NCBI RefSeq assembly: GCF_000014565.1
Contig: NC_008268.1
Coordinates: 1,253,001 to 1,317,000, forward strand
Direction of reading: 5' to 3'
Source of the DNA: Rhodococcus jostii RHA1
GTDB lineage: Bacteria > Actinomycetota > Actinomycetes > Mycobacteriales > Mycobacteriaceae
DNA length: 64,000 nt
Of the stretch, positions 16,743-25,658 are shown one piece after another; the first letter of the stretch is position 1; every line of letters starts with the position of its first letter. Position numbers and translations under genes: made by a program. A model generated the notes under the pieces. It did not search any database. It saw only the letters and a program-made list of their open reading frames with translations, and had not been told where the DNA came from.

Positions 16743-18014
16743 ATGGTCGAGCAGAGTCCGTTGGTCTCCCGCAGACGACAAACCCGGGATCCGTTGCCCG
16801 ACGCGCTGTTGCGTCGCGTCAAACAGTTCTCCGGTCGCCTCTCGACCGAGGCCGTCACGACGATGCAGGACCAACTGCCGTTCTTCGACGACCTCGACGC
16901 CGCTCAACGCTCCAACGTGCAGTTGCTGGTTCAGACGGCGGTCGTGAACTTCCTCGAGTGGCTCAAGAACCCGGACAGCGACATCCGGTTCAGCCTGGAC
17001 GCGTTCCAGGTCATTCCGCAGGATCTCGCGCGCAGGCTCACCCTCAGCCAGACGGTGGACATGGTCCGCGTGGCGATGGAGTTCTTCGAGCAGTGGCTGC
17101 CGGCGCTCGCCCGCAACGACCAGCAGCTGATCGCCCTCACCGAGGCCGTCCTCCGTTACGGCCGCGAACTGGGTTTCGCGGCCGCCTCGGTGTACGCGAG
17201 TGCCGCGGAGTCCCGCGGTGCGTGGGACACCCGGCTCGAGGCACTCGTGGTCGACGCCGTGGTCCGTGGTGACACGGGCTCGGACATGTTGTCGCGGGCG
17301 GCGACCCTCAACTGGGACGCCACCGCCCCCGCCACCGTCATCGTCGGCACTCCCCCCGAGGACGAACGGGTCTCCGTCGTCGGCACGGTCCACACCATCG
17401 CGCAGAAGCACGGACGCGCCGCCCTCGCCGTGGTGCAGGGTTCTCGGCTCGTGATGGTCGTCAGCGGCGAACTTCAGGAGGGGTCGGGGCACTCGAGTTT
17501 CATGACCGACCTGCTCGGCAAGTTCTCGGACGAGCCGGTGATCATCGGCCCGACCACGCCGACGCTGGGTGCGGCGCACTTCAGTGCCGTCGAGGCGCTC
17601 GCCGCGATGCAGGCGGTCGCCGGCTGGCGGGGCGCGCCTCGGCCCGTCCACGCCGCCGAATTGTTACCCGAGCGCGCACTGCTCGGGGACAACGCCGCGG
17701 TCACCGCTCTGAACGACCATCTGGTCGCGCCGCTGGCGGCCGCCGGAGGTGTTCTCACCGACACTTTGGACGCATATCTCGACTGTGGAGGTGCGGTTGA
17801 GACTTGTGCCCGGCAGCTGTTTGTTCATCCAAATACTGTGCGGTATCGACTCAAGAGAATCGCCGAAGTCACCGGTCGCGATCCGACGAATCCGCGGGAT
17901 GCGTATGTACTCAGAGTGGCTGCCACAGTGGGTCGATTGACACATTCCCATAACGAACCCATATCACGTTTAACACCAGTCACACCCTTCCCATTCGGAG
18001 AAGCAGGGCTGTAA
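16743..18014 (+). CDS. mabR: PucR-type regulator of fatty-acid synthesis (MabR/FasR)
   Basis: Encodes 423 residues. The C-terminal domain (about 350-405) is the PucR/CdaR helix-turn-helix: LDAYLDCGGAVETCARQLFVHPNTVRYRLKRI. The N-terminal part is the GGDEF-like regulatory region of this family. In M. tuberculosis the protein here (Rv2242, MabR) controls the FAS-II operon, and in Streptomyces FasR activates fabD-fabH-acpP-fabF; both bind directly before fabD and respond to acyl-CoA. Position immediately upstream of fabD supports the same role. TAGGTT (16730-16735) seven bases before the ATG suggests a leaderless message. Confidence 0.88.
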   Translation: MVEQSPLVSRRRQTRDPLPDALLRRVKQFSGRLSTEAVTTMQDQLPFFDDLDAAQRSNVQLLVQTAVVNFLEWLKNPDSDIRFSLDAFQVIPQDLARRLTLSQTVDMVRVAMEFFEQWLPALARNDQQLIALTEAVLRYGRELGFAAASVYASAAESRGAWDTRLEALVVDAVVRGDTGSDMLSRAATLNWDATAPATVIVGTPPEDERVSVVGTVHTIAQKHGRAALAVVQGSRLVMVVSGELQEGSGHSSFMTDLLGKFSDEPVIIGPTTPTLGAAHFSAVEALAAMQAVAGWRGAPRPVHAAELLPERALLGDNAAVTALNDHLVAPLAAAGGVLTDTLDAYLDCGGAVETCARQLFVHPNTVRYRLKRIAEVTGRDPTNPRDAYVLRVAATVGRLTHSHNEPISRLTPVTPFPFGEAGL

Positions 18015-18054
18015 CGAACGTCTGTCCAGATTCGATGCGAGGACCCCACGTGCA

Positions 18055-18088
18055 ATTTTGTGGGAACCCAACAAATCCGCCGACAAAG
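18055..18088 (+). promoter_or_regulatory. Candidate MabR/FasR operator before fabD
   Basis: ATTTTGTGGG (18055-18064) is followed by CCCAACAAAT (18067-18076), an imperfect inverted repeat matching at eight of ten positions, and by a further ACAAAG half-site (18083-18088). TTTTGT/ACAAAA-type half-sites are what I recall for MabR binding in mycobacteria. It lies 54-87 bases before the fabD start, in the only long gap between the regulator and the FAS-II genes. Confidence 0.5.
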
Positions 18089-18141
18089 GTTCATCCGCAA
18101 CGACATCTCGCAGCACGCCGTTGACGGTGTTCTCTTGAAGA

Positions 18142-19059
18142 GTGATTTCGTTGCTCGCCCCGGGTCAGGGCTCTCAGACTCCCGGCATGCTCATCCCTTG
18201 GTTGGAGCTGCCGGGTTCTCATGACCGTGTCGCACTGTGGTCGAAGGCTGCCGGCCTCGACCTCGTCCGCCTCGGTACCACCGCGACAGCGGAGGAGATC
18301 ACCGACACGTCGGTGACTCAGCCCCTCGTCGTGGCCGCCGCACTCCTCGCCTTCGAGGAACTCGACGCGCGTGGCCTGGTTCCCGCAGACACCATCGCGG
18401 CCGGGCACTCGGTCGGTGAACTCGCCGCAGCCGCGGTCGCCGGAGTCCTCTCCGCCGACGACGCCGTCGCCCTCGCCGCCGTCCGCGGCGCGGAGATGGC
18501 GAAGGCCTGCGCACTCGAACCGACCGGCATGTCCGCGGTCCTCGGGGGCGACGAGGCCGAGGTGCTCGCCCGCCTCGACGAACTGGGCCTCGAACCGGCC
18601 AACCGCAATGCGGCGGGCCAGATCGTCGCGGCAGGTCTGCTGTCGGCGCTCGAGGAACTCGCGGCCAACCCGCCGGAGAAGGCGCGGGTTCGCGCTCTTC
18701 CCGTCGCAGGCGCGTTCCACACCCGGTTCATGGCTCCCGCGCAGGAGGCCGTCACCGAGGCTGCGTCCAAGATCACACCGGGTGAACCCACCCGCACTCT
18801 GCTCTCCAACGCCGACGGCGCACCGGTCGCATCCGGAGCCGACGCACTGACTAAACTGGCCGCGCAGGTAACCCGACCTGTGCGTTGGGACCTGTGTACC
18901 GCAAGCCTGCGGACCGCTCAGGTCTCCGCGATCGCGGAACTTCCACCAGCCGGAACCCTCGTCGGTATCGCCAAGCGTGAAATGCGCGGCACGCCGACTC
19001 TGGCACTCAAGACCCCGGGGGATATCTCCGCGCTAGCCGAACTGACAGAACTCGGCTAG
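18142..19059 (+). CDS. fabD: Malonyl-CoA:ACP transacylase
   Basis: Encodes 305 residues. FabD moves malonyl from CoA to AcpM. GQGSQTPGM at the start, GHSVGEL with nucleophile Ser90, and GAFHTRFM with His193 are the family motifs. GTG 18142 is the start, with a GAAGAG purine run just ahead of it. The gene leads the fabD-acpM-kasA-accD6 cluster; 106 bases separate it from acpM, including a small hairpin near 19067-19086. Confidence 0.96.
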   Translation: MISLLAPGQGSQTPGMLIPWLELPGSHDRVALWSKAAGLDLVRLGTTATAEEITDTSVTQPLVVAAALLAFEELDARGLVPADTIAAGHSVGELAAAAVAGVLSADDAVALAAVRGAEMAKACALEPTGMSAVLGGDEAEVLARLDELGLEPANRNAAGQIVAAGLLSALEELAANPPEKARVRALPVAGAFHTRFMAPAQEAVTEAASKITPGEPTRTLLSNADGAPVASGADALTKLAAQVTRPVRWDLCTASLRTAQVSAIAELPPAGTLVGIAKREMRGTPTLALKTPGDISALAELTELG

Positions 19060-19165
19060 TTTGCTGCGCGCACCTCGGTGCGTGCAGGGCCCGCAGGCGC
19101 GGCCGATGGGGACGTGCCTGCACAACTCCAGATACATCTACACCGAATTAGAAGGGAGCCACTCA

Positions 19166-19477
19166 GTGGCCGCCACCCAGGAAGACATCATCGCCGGACT
19201 CGCGGAGATCATCGAGGAGGTCACCGGTATTGAGCCGTCCGAGGTGACCATCGAAAAGTCTTTCGTCGACGACCTCGACATCGACTCCCTCTCCATGGTT
19301 GAGATCGCCGTCCAGACCGAGGACAAGTACGGCGTGAAGATCCCCGACGAGGATCTCGCCGGACTGCGCACCGTCGGTGACGCCGTGTCCTACATCCAGA
19401 AGCTCGAAGCAGAAGGTGGCGCCGACGCGGAGGCCGTGAAGGCGAAGCTCGAAGCTGCCAAGAACGACGAGGAGTGA
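19166..19477 (+). CDS. acpM: Meromycolate extension acyl carrier protein
   Basis: Encodes 103 residues. DIDSLSMVE holds Ser41, the phosphopantetheine attachment site, at the same number as in M. tuberculosis AcpM. The C-terminal extension after residue 80 (Glu/Ala/Lys-rich) is longer than in ordinary ACPs and is typical of AcpM. GAAGGGAG seven bases before GTG 19166 fixes the start. AcpM carries growing acyl chains between FAS-II enzymes. Confidence 0.96.
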   Translation: MAATQEDIIAGLAEIIEEVTGIEPSEVTIEKSFVDDLDIDSLSMVEIAVQTEDKYGVKIPDEDLAGLRTVGDAVSYIQKLEAEGGADAEAVKAKLEAAKNDEE

Positions 19478-19485
19478 GCTCAGCC

Positions 19486-20736
19486 GTGACTTCCGCCTCG
19501 ACCAACGGGAAGCAGTTCCCCAACATCGTCGTCACCAGCCTCGCGGCCACGACGTCGATCGCTGGTGACGTGGATGCCACGTGGAAGGGCCTGTTGGCCG
19601 GCGAGAGCGGCATCGACACCATCCGGGAAGCCTTCGTCACGGAGAACGACCTTCCGGTGACGATCGGCGGCAAGCTCAAGGTGTCGCCCGACGAGTCGCT
19701 GTCCCGGGTGGAGATCCGCCGGATGAGCTTCGTCGAGCGGCTGGCGCTCGTCTTGGGCCGTCAGGTCTGGGAGAACGCCGGCAGCCCGGAGGTCGACAAG
19801 GATCGCCTCGGCGTCGTGATCGGCACCGGACTGGGCGGCGGCGAAGCTCTGATCGACGCCGTCGAGAAGATGAAGGCCGGTGGGTACCGCAAGGTGTCGC
19901 CGTTCGCCGTCCAGATGGTGATGCCCAACGGTCCGTCGGCCACCGTCGGACTCGAGCTCGGGGCCCGCGCCGGAGTGATCACTCCCGTGTCGGCCTGTTC
20001 CTCGGGTTCCGAGGCCATCGCCCATGCGTACCGCATGCTGGTGATGGGCGACGCGGACATCATCGTCGCCGGTGGTGTGGAGGGTTACCTCGACGCCGTG
20101 CCGATCGCGAGTTTCGCGATGATGCGCGCGCTGAGCACCCGCAACGACGATCCGAAGGCGGCTTCGCGGCCGTTCGACAAGGATCGTGACGGCTTCGTGT
20201 TCGGTGAAGCCGGAGCGATGATGGTCCTCGAAACCGAGGAGCACGCCAAGGCTCGCGGTGCCACCATCCACGCCCGTTTGCTGGGCGCGGGAATCACCTC
20301 CGACGGGTTCCACATCGTCGCTCCCGATCCTTCGGGTTCGGGCGCTGCGCGGGCCATGACGAGGGCGATCGAGACGGCTGGATTGACGAAGACGGACATC
20401 CAGCACATCAACGCGCACGCCACGGCAACGCCGATCGGTGACACGGCAGAGGCGAACGCCATCAAGGCTGCCGTCGGCAACCATGCTGCGGTGTACGCAC
20501 CGAAGTCCGCGTTGGGGCACTCGATCGGCGCCGTCGGTGCGCTCGAGGCGGTGCTCACGGTCCTGAGTCTGCGTGACGGAGTCATTCCGCCCACGCTGAA
20601 TCTCGAGAATCAGGATCCAGAGATCGACCTGGATGTCGTCAAGGGCGAAGCCCGTTACGGCGAGATCGATTTCGCGATCAACAACTCGTTTGGTTTCGGT
20701 GGGCACAATGTCGCGCTCGCCTTCGGCCGGGCCTGA
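19486..20736 (+). CDS. kasA: Beta-ketoacyl-ACP synthase KasA
   Basis: Encodes 416 residues when started at GTG 19486, the same length as M. tuberculosis KasA and with the nucleophile exactly at Cys171 (VSACSSGSE). HATATPIGD and HSIGAVGA supply the two catalytic His residues. It condenses malonyl-AcpM with acyl-AcpM in chain elongation. An in-frame GTG at 19474 overlapping the acpM stop would add four residues, but the numbering favours 19486. Unlike mycobacteria there is no kasB; accD6 follows directly. Confidence 0.95.
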   Translation: MTSASTNGKQFPNIVVTSLAATTSIAGDVDATWKGLLAGESGIDTIREAFVTENDLPVTIGGKLKVSPDESLSRVEIRRMSFVERLALVLGRQVWENAGSPEVDKDRLGVVIGTGLGGGEALIDAVEKMKAGGYRKVSPFAVQMVMPNGPSATVGLELGARAGVITPVSACSSGSEAIAHAYRMLVMGDADIIVAGGVEGYLDAVPIASFAMMRALSTRNDDPKAASRPFDKDRDGFVFGEAGAMMVLETEEHAKARGATIHARLLGAGITSDGFHIVAPDPSGSGAARAMTRAIETAGLTKTDIQHINAHATATPIGDTAEANAIKAAVGNHAAVYAPKSALGHSIGAVGALEAVLTVLSLRDGVIPPTLNLENQDPEIDLDVVKGEARYGEIDFAINNSFGFGGHNVALAFGRA

Positions 20737-20757
20737 CAGCCGGTCCTGCTAGCTCGC

Positions 20758-20792
20758 GGGTGGAGACCCCTTCTCTGAAGGGGTCTCCACCC
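20758..20792 (+). terminator. Hairpin between kasA and accD6
   Basis: A perfect 15-bp stem (20758-20772 with 20778-20792) closes a 5-nt loop, 21 bases after the kasA stop and 38 bases before accD6. No T tract follows. It may be a partial terminator or an RNA-processing site that lowers accD6 expression relative to kasA. Confidence 0.65.
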
Positions 20793-20830
20793 ATCGACAG
20801 CCCACCCGGGCCCGCCACAAGGAGGACGCG

Positions 20831-22264
20831 ATGACAATCTTGGCACCCGCGACTAAGTCCGATGCGTCGATCGATCCGCGCGATCCCCTTGCGCGCCTGG
20901 AGAAGCTGTTCGACGCCGGGACGGTCGTCCCTCTGCATCCGCGTGACAAGTCCGGTGTTCTGGCCGCGTCCGGCAACATCGACGGTGTCCGCACCATCGC
21001 CTACTGCTCCGATGCCACCGTCATGGGCGGCGCCATGGGTGTCGAAGGCTGCAAGCACATCGTGACGGCGATCGACACCGCCCTCGAGGAAGACGCCCCG
21101 ATCGTGGGTCTCTGGCACTCGGGTGGCGCGCGTCTCGCCGAGGGCGTCGAGGCCCTGCACGCCGTCGGACTGGTCTTCGAGGCCATGGTCCGCGCGTCCG
21201 GCCGCGTCCCACAGATTTCCGTCGTCCTCGGCTTCGCGGCCGGCGGTGCGGCGTACGGTCCCGCGCTGACCGACATCGTCATCATGGCGCCCGAGGCCCG
21301 CGTCTTCGTCACCGGACCGGACGTGGTCCGCAGTGTCACCGGTGAGCAGGTCGACATGGTGTCCCTCGGCGGTCCCGACACGCACACGAAGAAGTCGGGT
21401 GTCGCGCACATCGCCGCCCACGACGAGGGTGACGCCCTGCACCGGGCGCGCCGCCTGGTGTCGATGTTCTGCGAGCAGGGCGAGTTCGATCAGGCCGCGG
21501 CCGCGCACGGCGACACCGATCTCCGCGCGCTCATGCCCGAGTCGGCGAAACGCGCCTACGATGTCCGTCCGATCGTTCACGAACTGCTCGACAACGTCGA
21601 GGGCGAGTCGAGTTTCGAGGAACTGCAGGGCAATTACGCCCGCAGCATCGTCACCGGTCTCGGACGCCTCGGCGGCCGCACCGTCGGTGTCATCGCCAAC
21701 AACCCGCTCCGCCTGGGTGGTTGCCTGAACTCGGAGAGCGCCGAGAAGTCGGCTCGTTTCGTCCGGTTGTGCAACGCATTCGGCATCCCGCTCGTCGTGG
21801 TCGTGGACGTACCCGGTTACCTCCCCGGTGTGAGCATGGAATGGGAAGGCGTCGTGCGTCGCGGCGCCAAGCTGCTCCACGCGTTCGCCGAAGCCACGGT
21901 TCCCCGCGTGACGGTCGTGACCCGCAAGATCTACGGCGGCGCCTACATCGCCATGAACTCCCGCGCGCTCGGCGCCACCGCCGTCTACGCGTGGCCCGAT
22001 GCCGAGGTCGCCGTCATGGGCGCCAAGGCCGCCGTCGGCATCCTGCACAAGCGCGCCCTGGCCGCAGCGCCGGAAGACGAGCGTGAGGCCCTGCACGAGC
22101 GTCTGGCCGTCGAACACGAGAGCATCGCCGGTGGCGTCGACCGCGCCGTCGCGATCGGTGTGGTGGACGAGGAGATCGACCCCGCCAAGACGCGCAGTGT
22201 CGTCACCGCCGCCCTCGCCGCCGCTCCCTCCAGCCGCGGCGACCACAAGAACATCCCGCTGTGA
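20831..22264 (+). CDS. accD6: Acyl-CoA carboxylase carboxyltransferase beta subunit AccD6
   Basis: Encodes 477 residues with the two crotonase-like halves of a biotin-dependent carboxyltransferase. Acyl-CoA and carboxybiotin contact loops are visible as GFAAGGAAYGPALTD and KIYGGAYIAMNSRALGAT (read in pieces). AccD6 with AccA3 forms malonyl-CoA for FAS-II in mycobacteria, which fits its place after kasA. ACAAGGAGGACGCG precedes the ATG. It lacks the N-terminal zinc ribbon of E. coli AccD, as expected for this family. Confidence 0.95.
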   Translation: MTILAPATKSDASIDPRDPLARLEKLFDAGTVVPLHPRDKSGVLAASGNIDGVRTIAYCSDATVMGGAMGVEGCKHIVTAIDTALEEDAPIVGLWHSGGARLAEGVEALHAVGLVFEAMVRASGRVPQISVVLGFAAGGAAYGPALTDIVIMAPEARVFVTGPDVVRSVTGEQVDMVSLGGPDTHTKKSGVAHIAAHDEGDALHRARRLVSMFCEQGEFDQAAAAHGDTDLRALMPESAKRAYDVRPIVHELLDNVEGESSFEELQGNYARSIVTGLGRLGGRTVGVIANNPLRLGGCLNSESAEKSARFVRLCNAFGIPLVVVVDVPGYLPGVSMEWEGVVRRGAKLLHAFAEATVPRVTVVTRKIYGGAYIAMNSRALGATAVYAWPDAEVAVMGAKAAVGILHKRALAAAPEDEREALHERLAVEHESIAGGVDRAVAIGVVDEEIDPAKTRSVVTAALAAAPSSRGDHKNIPL

Positions 22265-22283
22265 TCTGAGCTCTGGTCGAGAG

Positions 22284-22317
22284 AAGGCCCCCGCCGTTGT
22301 TGTGGCGGGGGCCTTTT
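22284..22317 (+). terminator. Rho-independent terminator after accD6
   Basis: AAGGCCCCCGCC (22284-22295) pairs with GGCGGGGGCCTT (22304-22315) and is followed by TT. It ends the FAS-II operon 19 bases after accD6. Confidence 0.88.
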
Positions 22318-22336
22318 CGCGTCCGTGAGCGGGGTG

Positions 22337-22846
22337 TCAGCCGACGTCGCGGCGCAACCAGGTGACCTCGGCGCCTTCGCCGCCGCTGCGGAACGGCTCG
22401 AGAGCCTCGTCCCAGGCGGTTCCGAGTGCGTAGTCCAGTTCGGCCGCGATGTCGCCGCCCGCTTGCATCAGTGCCCGCAGCCGCATCTCACCCACGACGA
22501 CATCGCCGTTCGCGCTGGTGGACCCGTGCCACAGACCCATACCGGGCACGTGGCTGTACCGTTCGCCGTCCACGCCCTCACTGGCGTCCTCGGTGACCTC
22601 GAAGCGCAGCATCGGCCAGGCGCGGAGCGCGTTGACCAGCCGTGAGGCGGTGCCGACAGGCCCCACCCAGCTGGTGGTCGCGCGCAGAACGCCGTTGGAG
22701 GCCGGCTGCGAGGTCCATTTCAGGTTGGCTCGGCAGTCGAGGGTCGCGGTCAACGCCCATTCGATATGGGGGCACAACGCGGCGGGCGACGAGTGGATGT
22801 AGACAACACCAGCCGTCGCGTCCGCGAACTGATTCAATGCGCGCAC
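22337..22846 (-). CDS. DUF3145 family protein
   Basis: Encodes 169 residues. The sequence ADATAGVVYIHSSPAALCPHIEWAL and later SWVGPVGTASRLVNAL and RYSHVPGMGLWH identify DUF3145, an actinobacterial family with no known function. AGGAGG lies six bases before the GTG at 22846. It converges on accD6 across the terminator. The 125 bases between it and the serine hydrolase gene show no further feature. Confidence 0.9.
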   Translation of the reverse strand: MRALNQFADATAGVVYIHSSPAALCPHIEWALTATLDCRANLKWTSQPASNGVLRATTSWVGPVGTASRLVNALRAWPMLRFEVTEDASEGVDGERYSHVPGMGLWHGSTSANGDVVVGEMRLRALMQAGGDIAAELDYALGTAWDEALEPFRSGGEGAEVTWLRRDVG

Positions 22847-22971
22847 TCGAGCCTCCTGCTTCGACGAGGGACGTCTTCCCCAACGGCCTCAGTCGGTGTG
22901 TGCAGCGGGCTCGGTTGATCAGTGTGCCTTGTGATGCCTGTGTTGCGCCAGTGATTCGAGCAATCGGTGTG

Positions 22972-23790
22972 TCATCGCCTTCTGCGTTCCGAGAGGATAC
23001 CGTCGCTCAGCTCGGTCCACAGGGGCTTGGCCCAGTCGCCGAAATCCCGGTCCGTCAATGCGACGCACGCCAGTCCGGCGGCCGGATCGACCCACAGGAA
23101 GGTGCCGGACTGCCCGAAGTGGCCGAACGTCCGCGGCGAGTTGCCGGTGCCCGTCCAGTGCGGGCTCTTGCCCGAACGGATCTCGAATCCCAGACCCCAG
23201 TCGTTGGGCCGCTGTGAGCCGTATCCGGGCAGGATTCCGTCCAGCCCGGGAAACTGCACGGAGGTGGCGTCCGCGAACGTCTGAGGCGAAATGAGGGCCG
23301 GGCGGAACAGTTCCACTGCGAACCGGCCGAGATCGCCCGCCGACGCCTGCGCTCCGTGACCGGCGGGCCCGACGAGCGCTGACGCGCCCATCGACAGTGG
23401 AGCGAAGACGGATTCCGCGACATAGTCGGCGAAATCGATCGACGTCTCGGCGGTGAGGAAGTCGGCGAGCACCTCGTAGCCGGCGCTCGAGTAGATCCGC
23501 TTGCGCTCCGGTGCCGTCTGCACACGGTTCGCATCGAACGCGAGACCCGACGCGTGCGCCAGCAGGTGACGCACGGTCGAGCCCTCCGGGCCTGCGGGCT
23601 GGTCGAGTTCGACGGCCCCCTCCTCGGTGGCCACCAGGACCGCGTACGCGCAGAGCAGCTTGGTCACCGAGGCCAGGGGGAAGACGCGCTGCTGGTCGCC
23701 GTACTCGCCGATCACCCCTTCGTCGTACGACAGGACCACCGCCGCAGCGTTGTCCACGGGCCATCGGGCAATCTGATCGAGACTCTGCAC
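22972..23790 (-). CDS. Serine hydrolase, beta-lactamase class C / esterase family
   Basis: Encodes 272 residues. SVTK (residues 42-45) is the S-x-x-K catalytic motif, YSSAGYE replaces the Y-x-N motif, and HFGQSGTF provides the H/K-x-G motif. The protein is shorter than typical class C beta-lactamases and lacks a signal peptide, so a cytoplasmic esterase or peptidase is more likely than antibiotic resistance. It matches the Rv2257c position in M. tuberculosis. The GTG start at 23790 gives VQSLDQIARW. Confidence 0.85.
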   Translation of the reverse strand: MQSLDQIARWPVDNAAAVVLSYDEGVIGEYGDQQRVFPLASVTKLLCAYAVLVATEEGAVELDQPAGPEGSTVRHLLAHASGLAFDANRVQTAPERKRIYSSAGYEVLADFLTAETSIDFADYVAESVFAPLSMGASALVGPAGHGAQASAGDLGRFAVELFRPALISPQTFADATSVQFPGLDGILPGYGSQRPNDWGLGFEIRSGKSPHWTGTGNSPRTFGHFGQSGTFLWVDPAAGLACVALTDRDFGDWAKPLWTELSDGILSERRRR

Positions 23791-23835
23791 CCGGTCAGCC
23801 TACGAGAGCGGCCCGCGGTCAGCAGCGGCGAGCCG

Positions 23836-24963
23836 TCACCAGTCGGCTTCGGTGTATCGGATGACGCCGCGAATGTTCTTGCCGTCGAGCATGTCCTGAT
23901 ACCCGTCGTTGACACCTTCGAGGGTGTAGGTGCGGGTGATCATGTCGTCGAGGTTCAGCTGCCCCGACTTGTACATGGCCAGCAGGTTCGGGATCTCGAC
24001 CCGGGCGTTTCCGCCGCCGAAGATGGTGCCTTTCAGGTCCTTCTGCAGCATCGAGAAGAGGAACAGGTTCAGCTTGACGTCCATGTCGGTCATCGCGCCC
24101 ATGGCCGTGACGACGCACGTGCCGAACTTGCTGGTGAGCAACAGGGCTTCCTCGACGTATTCGCCGTGCATCTCCCCGACCGTGATGATCGTCTTCTGCG
24201 CCATCAAACCGTTGGTGAGCGCGATGATCGGCTCGATTGCGGCGGCGGCACTCTCGAACGCGTGGGTGGCCCCGAACTTCAGTGCCTGTTCCCGCTTCCA
24301 CGGCACCGGGTCGATGGCGAAGATCTGACGCGCCCCGGACGCCACCGCGCCCTGCAGTGCGCTCATGCCGACGCCGCCGACCCCCATGATGACGACGGAT
24401 TCGCCCGGCTTCACCTCCGCCATCCGCGTCGCCGAACCCCATCCGGTGGGTACGCCGCAGCCGACGAGGGCGGCGACGTCGAACGGAATGTCCTTGTCGA
24501 TCTTCACGACCGACGTCTCGTGCACGACCATGTAGGGCGAGAACGTCCCGAGCAGACACATCGGGATGACGTTCTCGCCGCGCGCGTGGATGCGGAAGGT
24601 GCCGTCGCTGATCGCCAGCCCGCTCAGGAGTCCCATTCCGAGGTCACAGAGATTCTGGTGTCCCGCCGAGCACGCCGGACAGCGTCCGCAGGCGGGCACG
24701 AACGAGAGCACGACGTGGTCGCCGACTTCGAGGTCCTTCACCTCCGGCCCCAGCTTGGTGATGACGCCGGACCCTTCGTGGCCGCCCATCACCGGGAAGG
24801 ACGCCATCGGCATCGAACCGGTGACGATGTGGTGGTCGGAGTGGCACATTCCGGCGGCTTCCATGCGAATCTGCACCTCGCCCGCAACCGGATCGCCGAT
24901 CTCGATCTCCTCGACCGACCACGGCTCGTTCAGGCCCCACAGGATCGCACCCTTGGTCTTCAT
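23836..24963 (-). CDS. NDMA-dependent (mycofactocin-associated) alcohol dehydrogenase
   Basis: Encodes 375 residues of zinc-containing medium-chain dehydrogenase. Cys40 with His41 and GHEGSG bind the catalytic zinc; CGRCPACSAGHQNLC holds the structural zinc; GVGGVG is the NAD-binding glycine motif. The opening MKTKGAILWGLNEPWSVEEI is characteristic of the NDMA-dependent group, in which NAD stays bound and electrons leave through mycofactocin. No mycofactocin synthesis gene is in the window. It is not MscR, which has a different N-terminus. A KstR-like palindrome lies about 70 bases upstream (25032-25045). Confidence 0.88.
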   Translation of the reverse strand: MKTKGAILWGLNEPWSVEEIEIGDPVAGEVQIRMEAAGMCHSDHHIVTGSMPMASFPVMGGHEGSGVITKLGPEVKDLEVGDHVVLSFVPACGRCPACSAGHQNLCDLGMGLLSGLAISDGTFRIHARGENVIPMCLLGTFSPYMVVHETSVVKIDKDIPFDVAALVGCGVPTGWGSATRMAEVKPGESVVIMGVGGVGMSALQGAVASGARQIFAIDPVPWKREQALKFGATHAFESAAAAIEPIIALTNGLMAQKTIITVGEMHGEYVEEALLLTSKFGTCVVTAMGAMTDMDVKLNLFLFSMLQKDLKGTIFGGGNARVEIPNLLAMYKSGQLNLDDMITRTYTLEGVNDGYQDMLDGKNIRGVIRYTEADW

Positions 24964-25031
24964 GTGTCTTCCAACCCTTCATTCATGTCTGCGCATCTGC
25001 TGATGTGACGATAGACACAAACGGGCCGAAT

Positions 25032-25045
25032 TGGAACACGTTCTA
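25032..25045. promoter_or_regulatory. KstR-type palindrome upstream of the NDMA-dependent dehydrogenase
   Basis: TGGAACACGTTCTA fits the KstR consensus TNNAACNNGTTNNA of mycobacteria and rhodococci at every fixed base, and the symmetry extends to GAAC-AC-GTTC. It lies 69-82 bases before the dehydrogenase ATG. Eight fixed bases occur by chance about once per 65 kb, so the match is suggestive, not proof. Confidence 0.4.
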
Positions 25046-25073
25046 CCGAATCGGGTCCGGGAATCCGAAACTG

Positions 25074-25601
25074 TTACCCCGACACGTCGTGGAGGTGATG
25101 GATCGGATCGTGGACGAAGTACTTGGCCAGCGACTCCACCGTGAACGATGCGCCGTCGCTCCGCCGCCCGGTCCGCACCCGGAATTCCGGCGCGACGGCC
25201 TCGAAGTCGTCCGCCACCGCAGCGCCTGCCGCGCGCAACTCGGCGTCGACGACGGCCGGATCCTGCTCGTTGTAGCGTTCGGCGACCGCGGTCTCGTCCT
25301 GATCCCAGTTCGGGAACAGTGGATCCGTCTCGTCGAGCACGAGCCGGAGCCGGACGTCGAAGATCCGGAACACGTCGCGAACGTGTGCGGCGTACTCGAG
25401 CGCCGACCACGTCTGCTCGTCCGGCCGGACCGTCACGTCGGGGCGGGCGAGGACCGGCGACCAGGCCTCCGCGTTCGCCCGGACGAGAGCCGGGATGTCC
25501 TCGTACCGTGTTGCCGCCGAGTCGAACCCGCAGTCGGGGCACGCCCGGTCGAGGACCCAGGTCCAGTTCTTCGTGTCGGGAGTGATCGCCATGGCGGTCA
25601 T
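25074..25601 (-). CDS. DinB-like four-helix-bundle protein
   Basis: Encodes 175 residues. The N-terminus holds CPDCGFD, and the end has HDPIHHLHDV, a His-rich motif seen in DinB/YfiT-type metal-binding helical bundles; the middle WSALEYAAHVRDVFRIFDVRL is typical of the DinB_2 group that includes mycothiol-dependent enzymes. Substrate unknown. Two close ATG codons, 25601 and 25592, are both possible starts; I report the longer. It is divergent from the metallo-beta-lactamase-fold gene. Confidence 0.75.
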   Translation of the reverse strand: MTAMAITPDTKNWTWVLDRACPDCGFDSAATRYEDIPALVRANAEAWSPVLARPDVTVRPDEQTWSALEYAAHVRDVFRIFDVRLRLVLDETDPLFPNWDQDETAVAERYNEQDPAVVDAELRAAGAAVADDFEAVAPEFRVRTGRRSDGASFTVESLAKYFVHDPIHHLHDVSG

Positions 25602-25658
25602 CGTAGAACGGCCACAGATCCCGCCGTGCGAATGCCGCCCACCGGTACGGTCGCGAGC

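Noticed and set aside
22972..23790. Beta-lactamase resistance gene
   Set aside because: The S-x-x-K motif is present, but there is no signal peptide and the Y-x-N motif is altered. An esterase or peptidase-like serine hydrolase is more likely.
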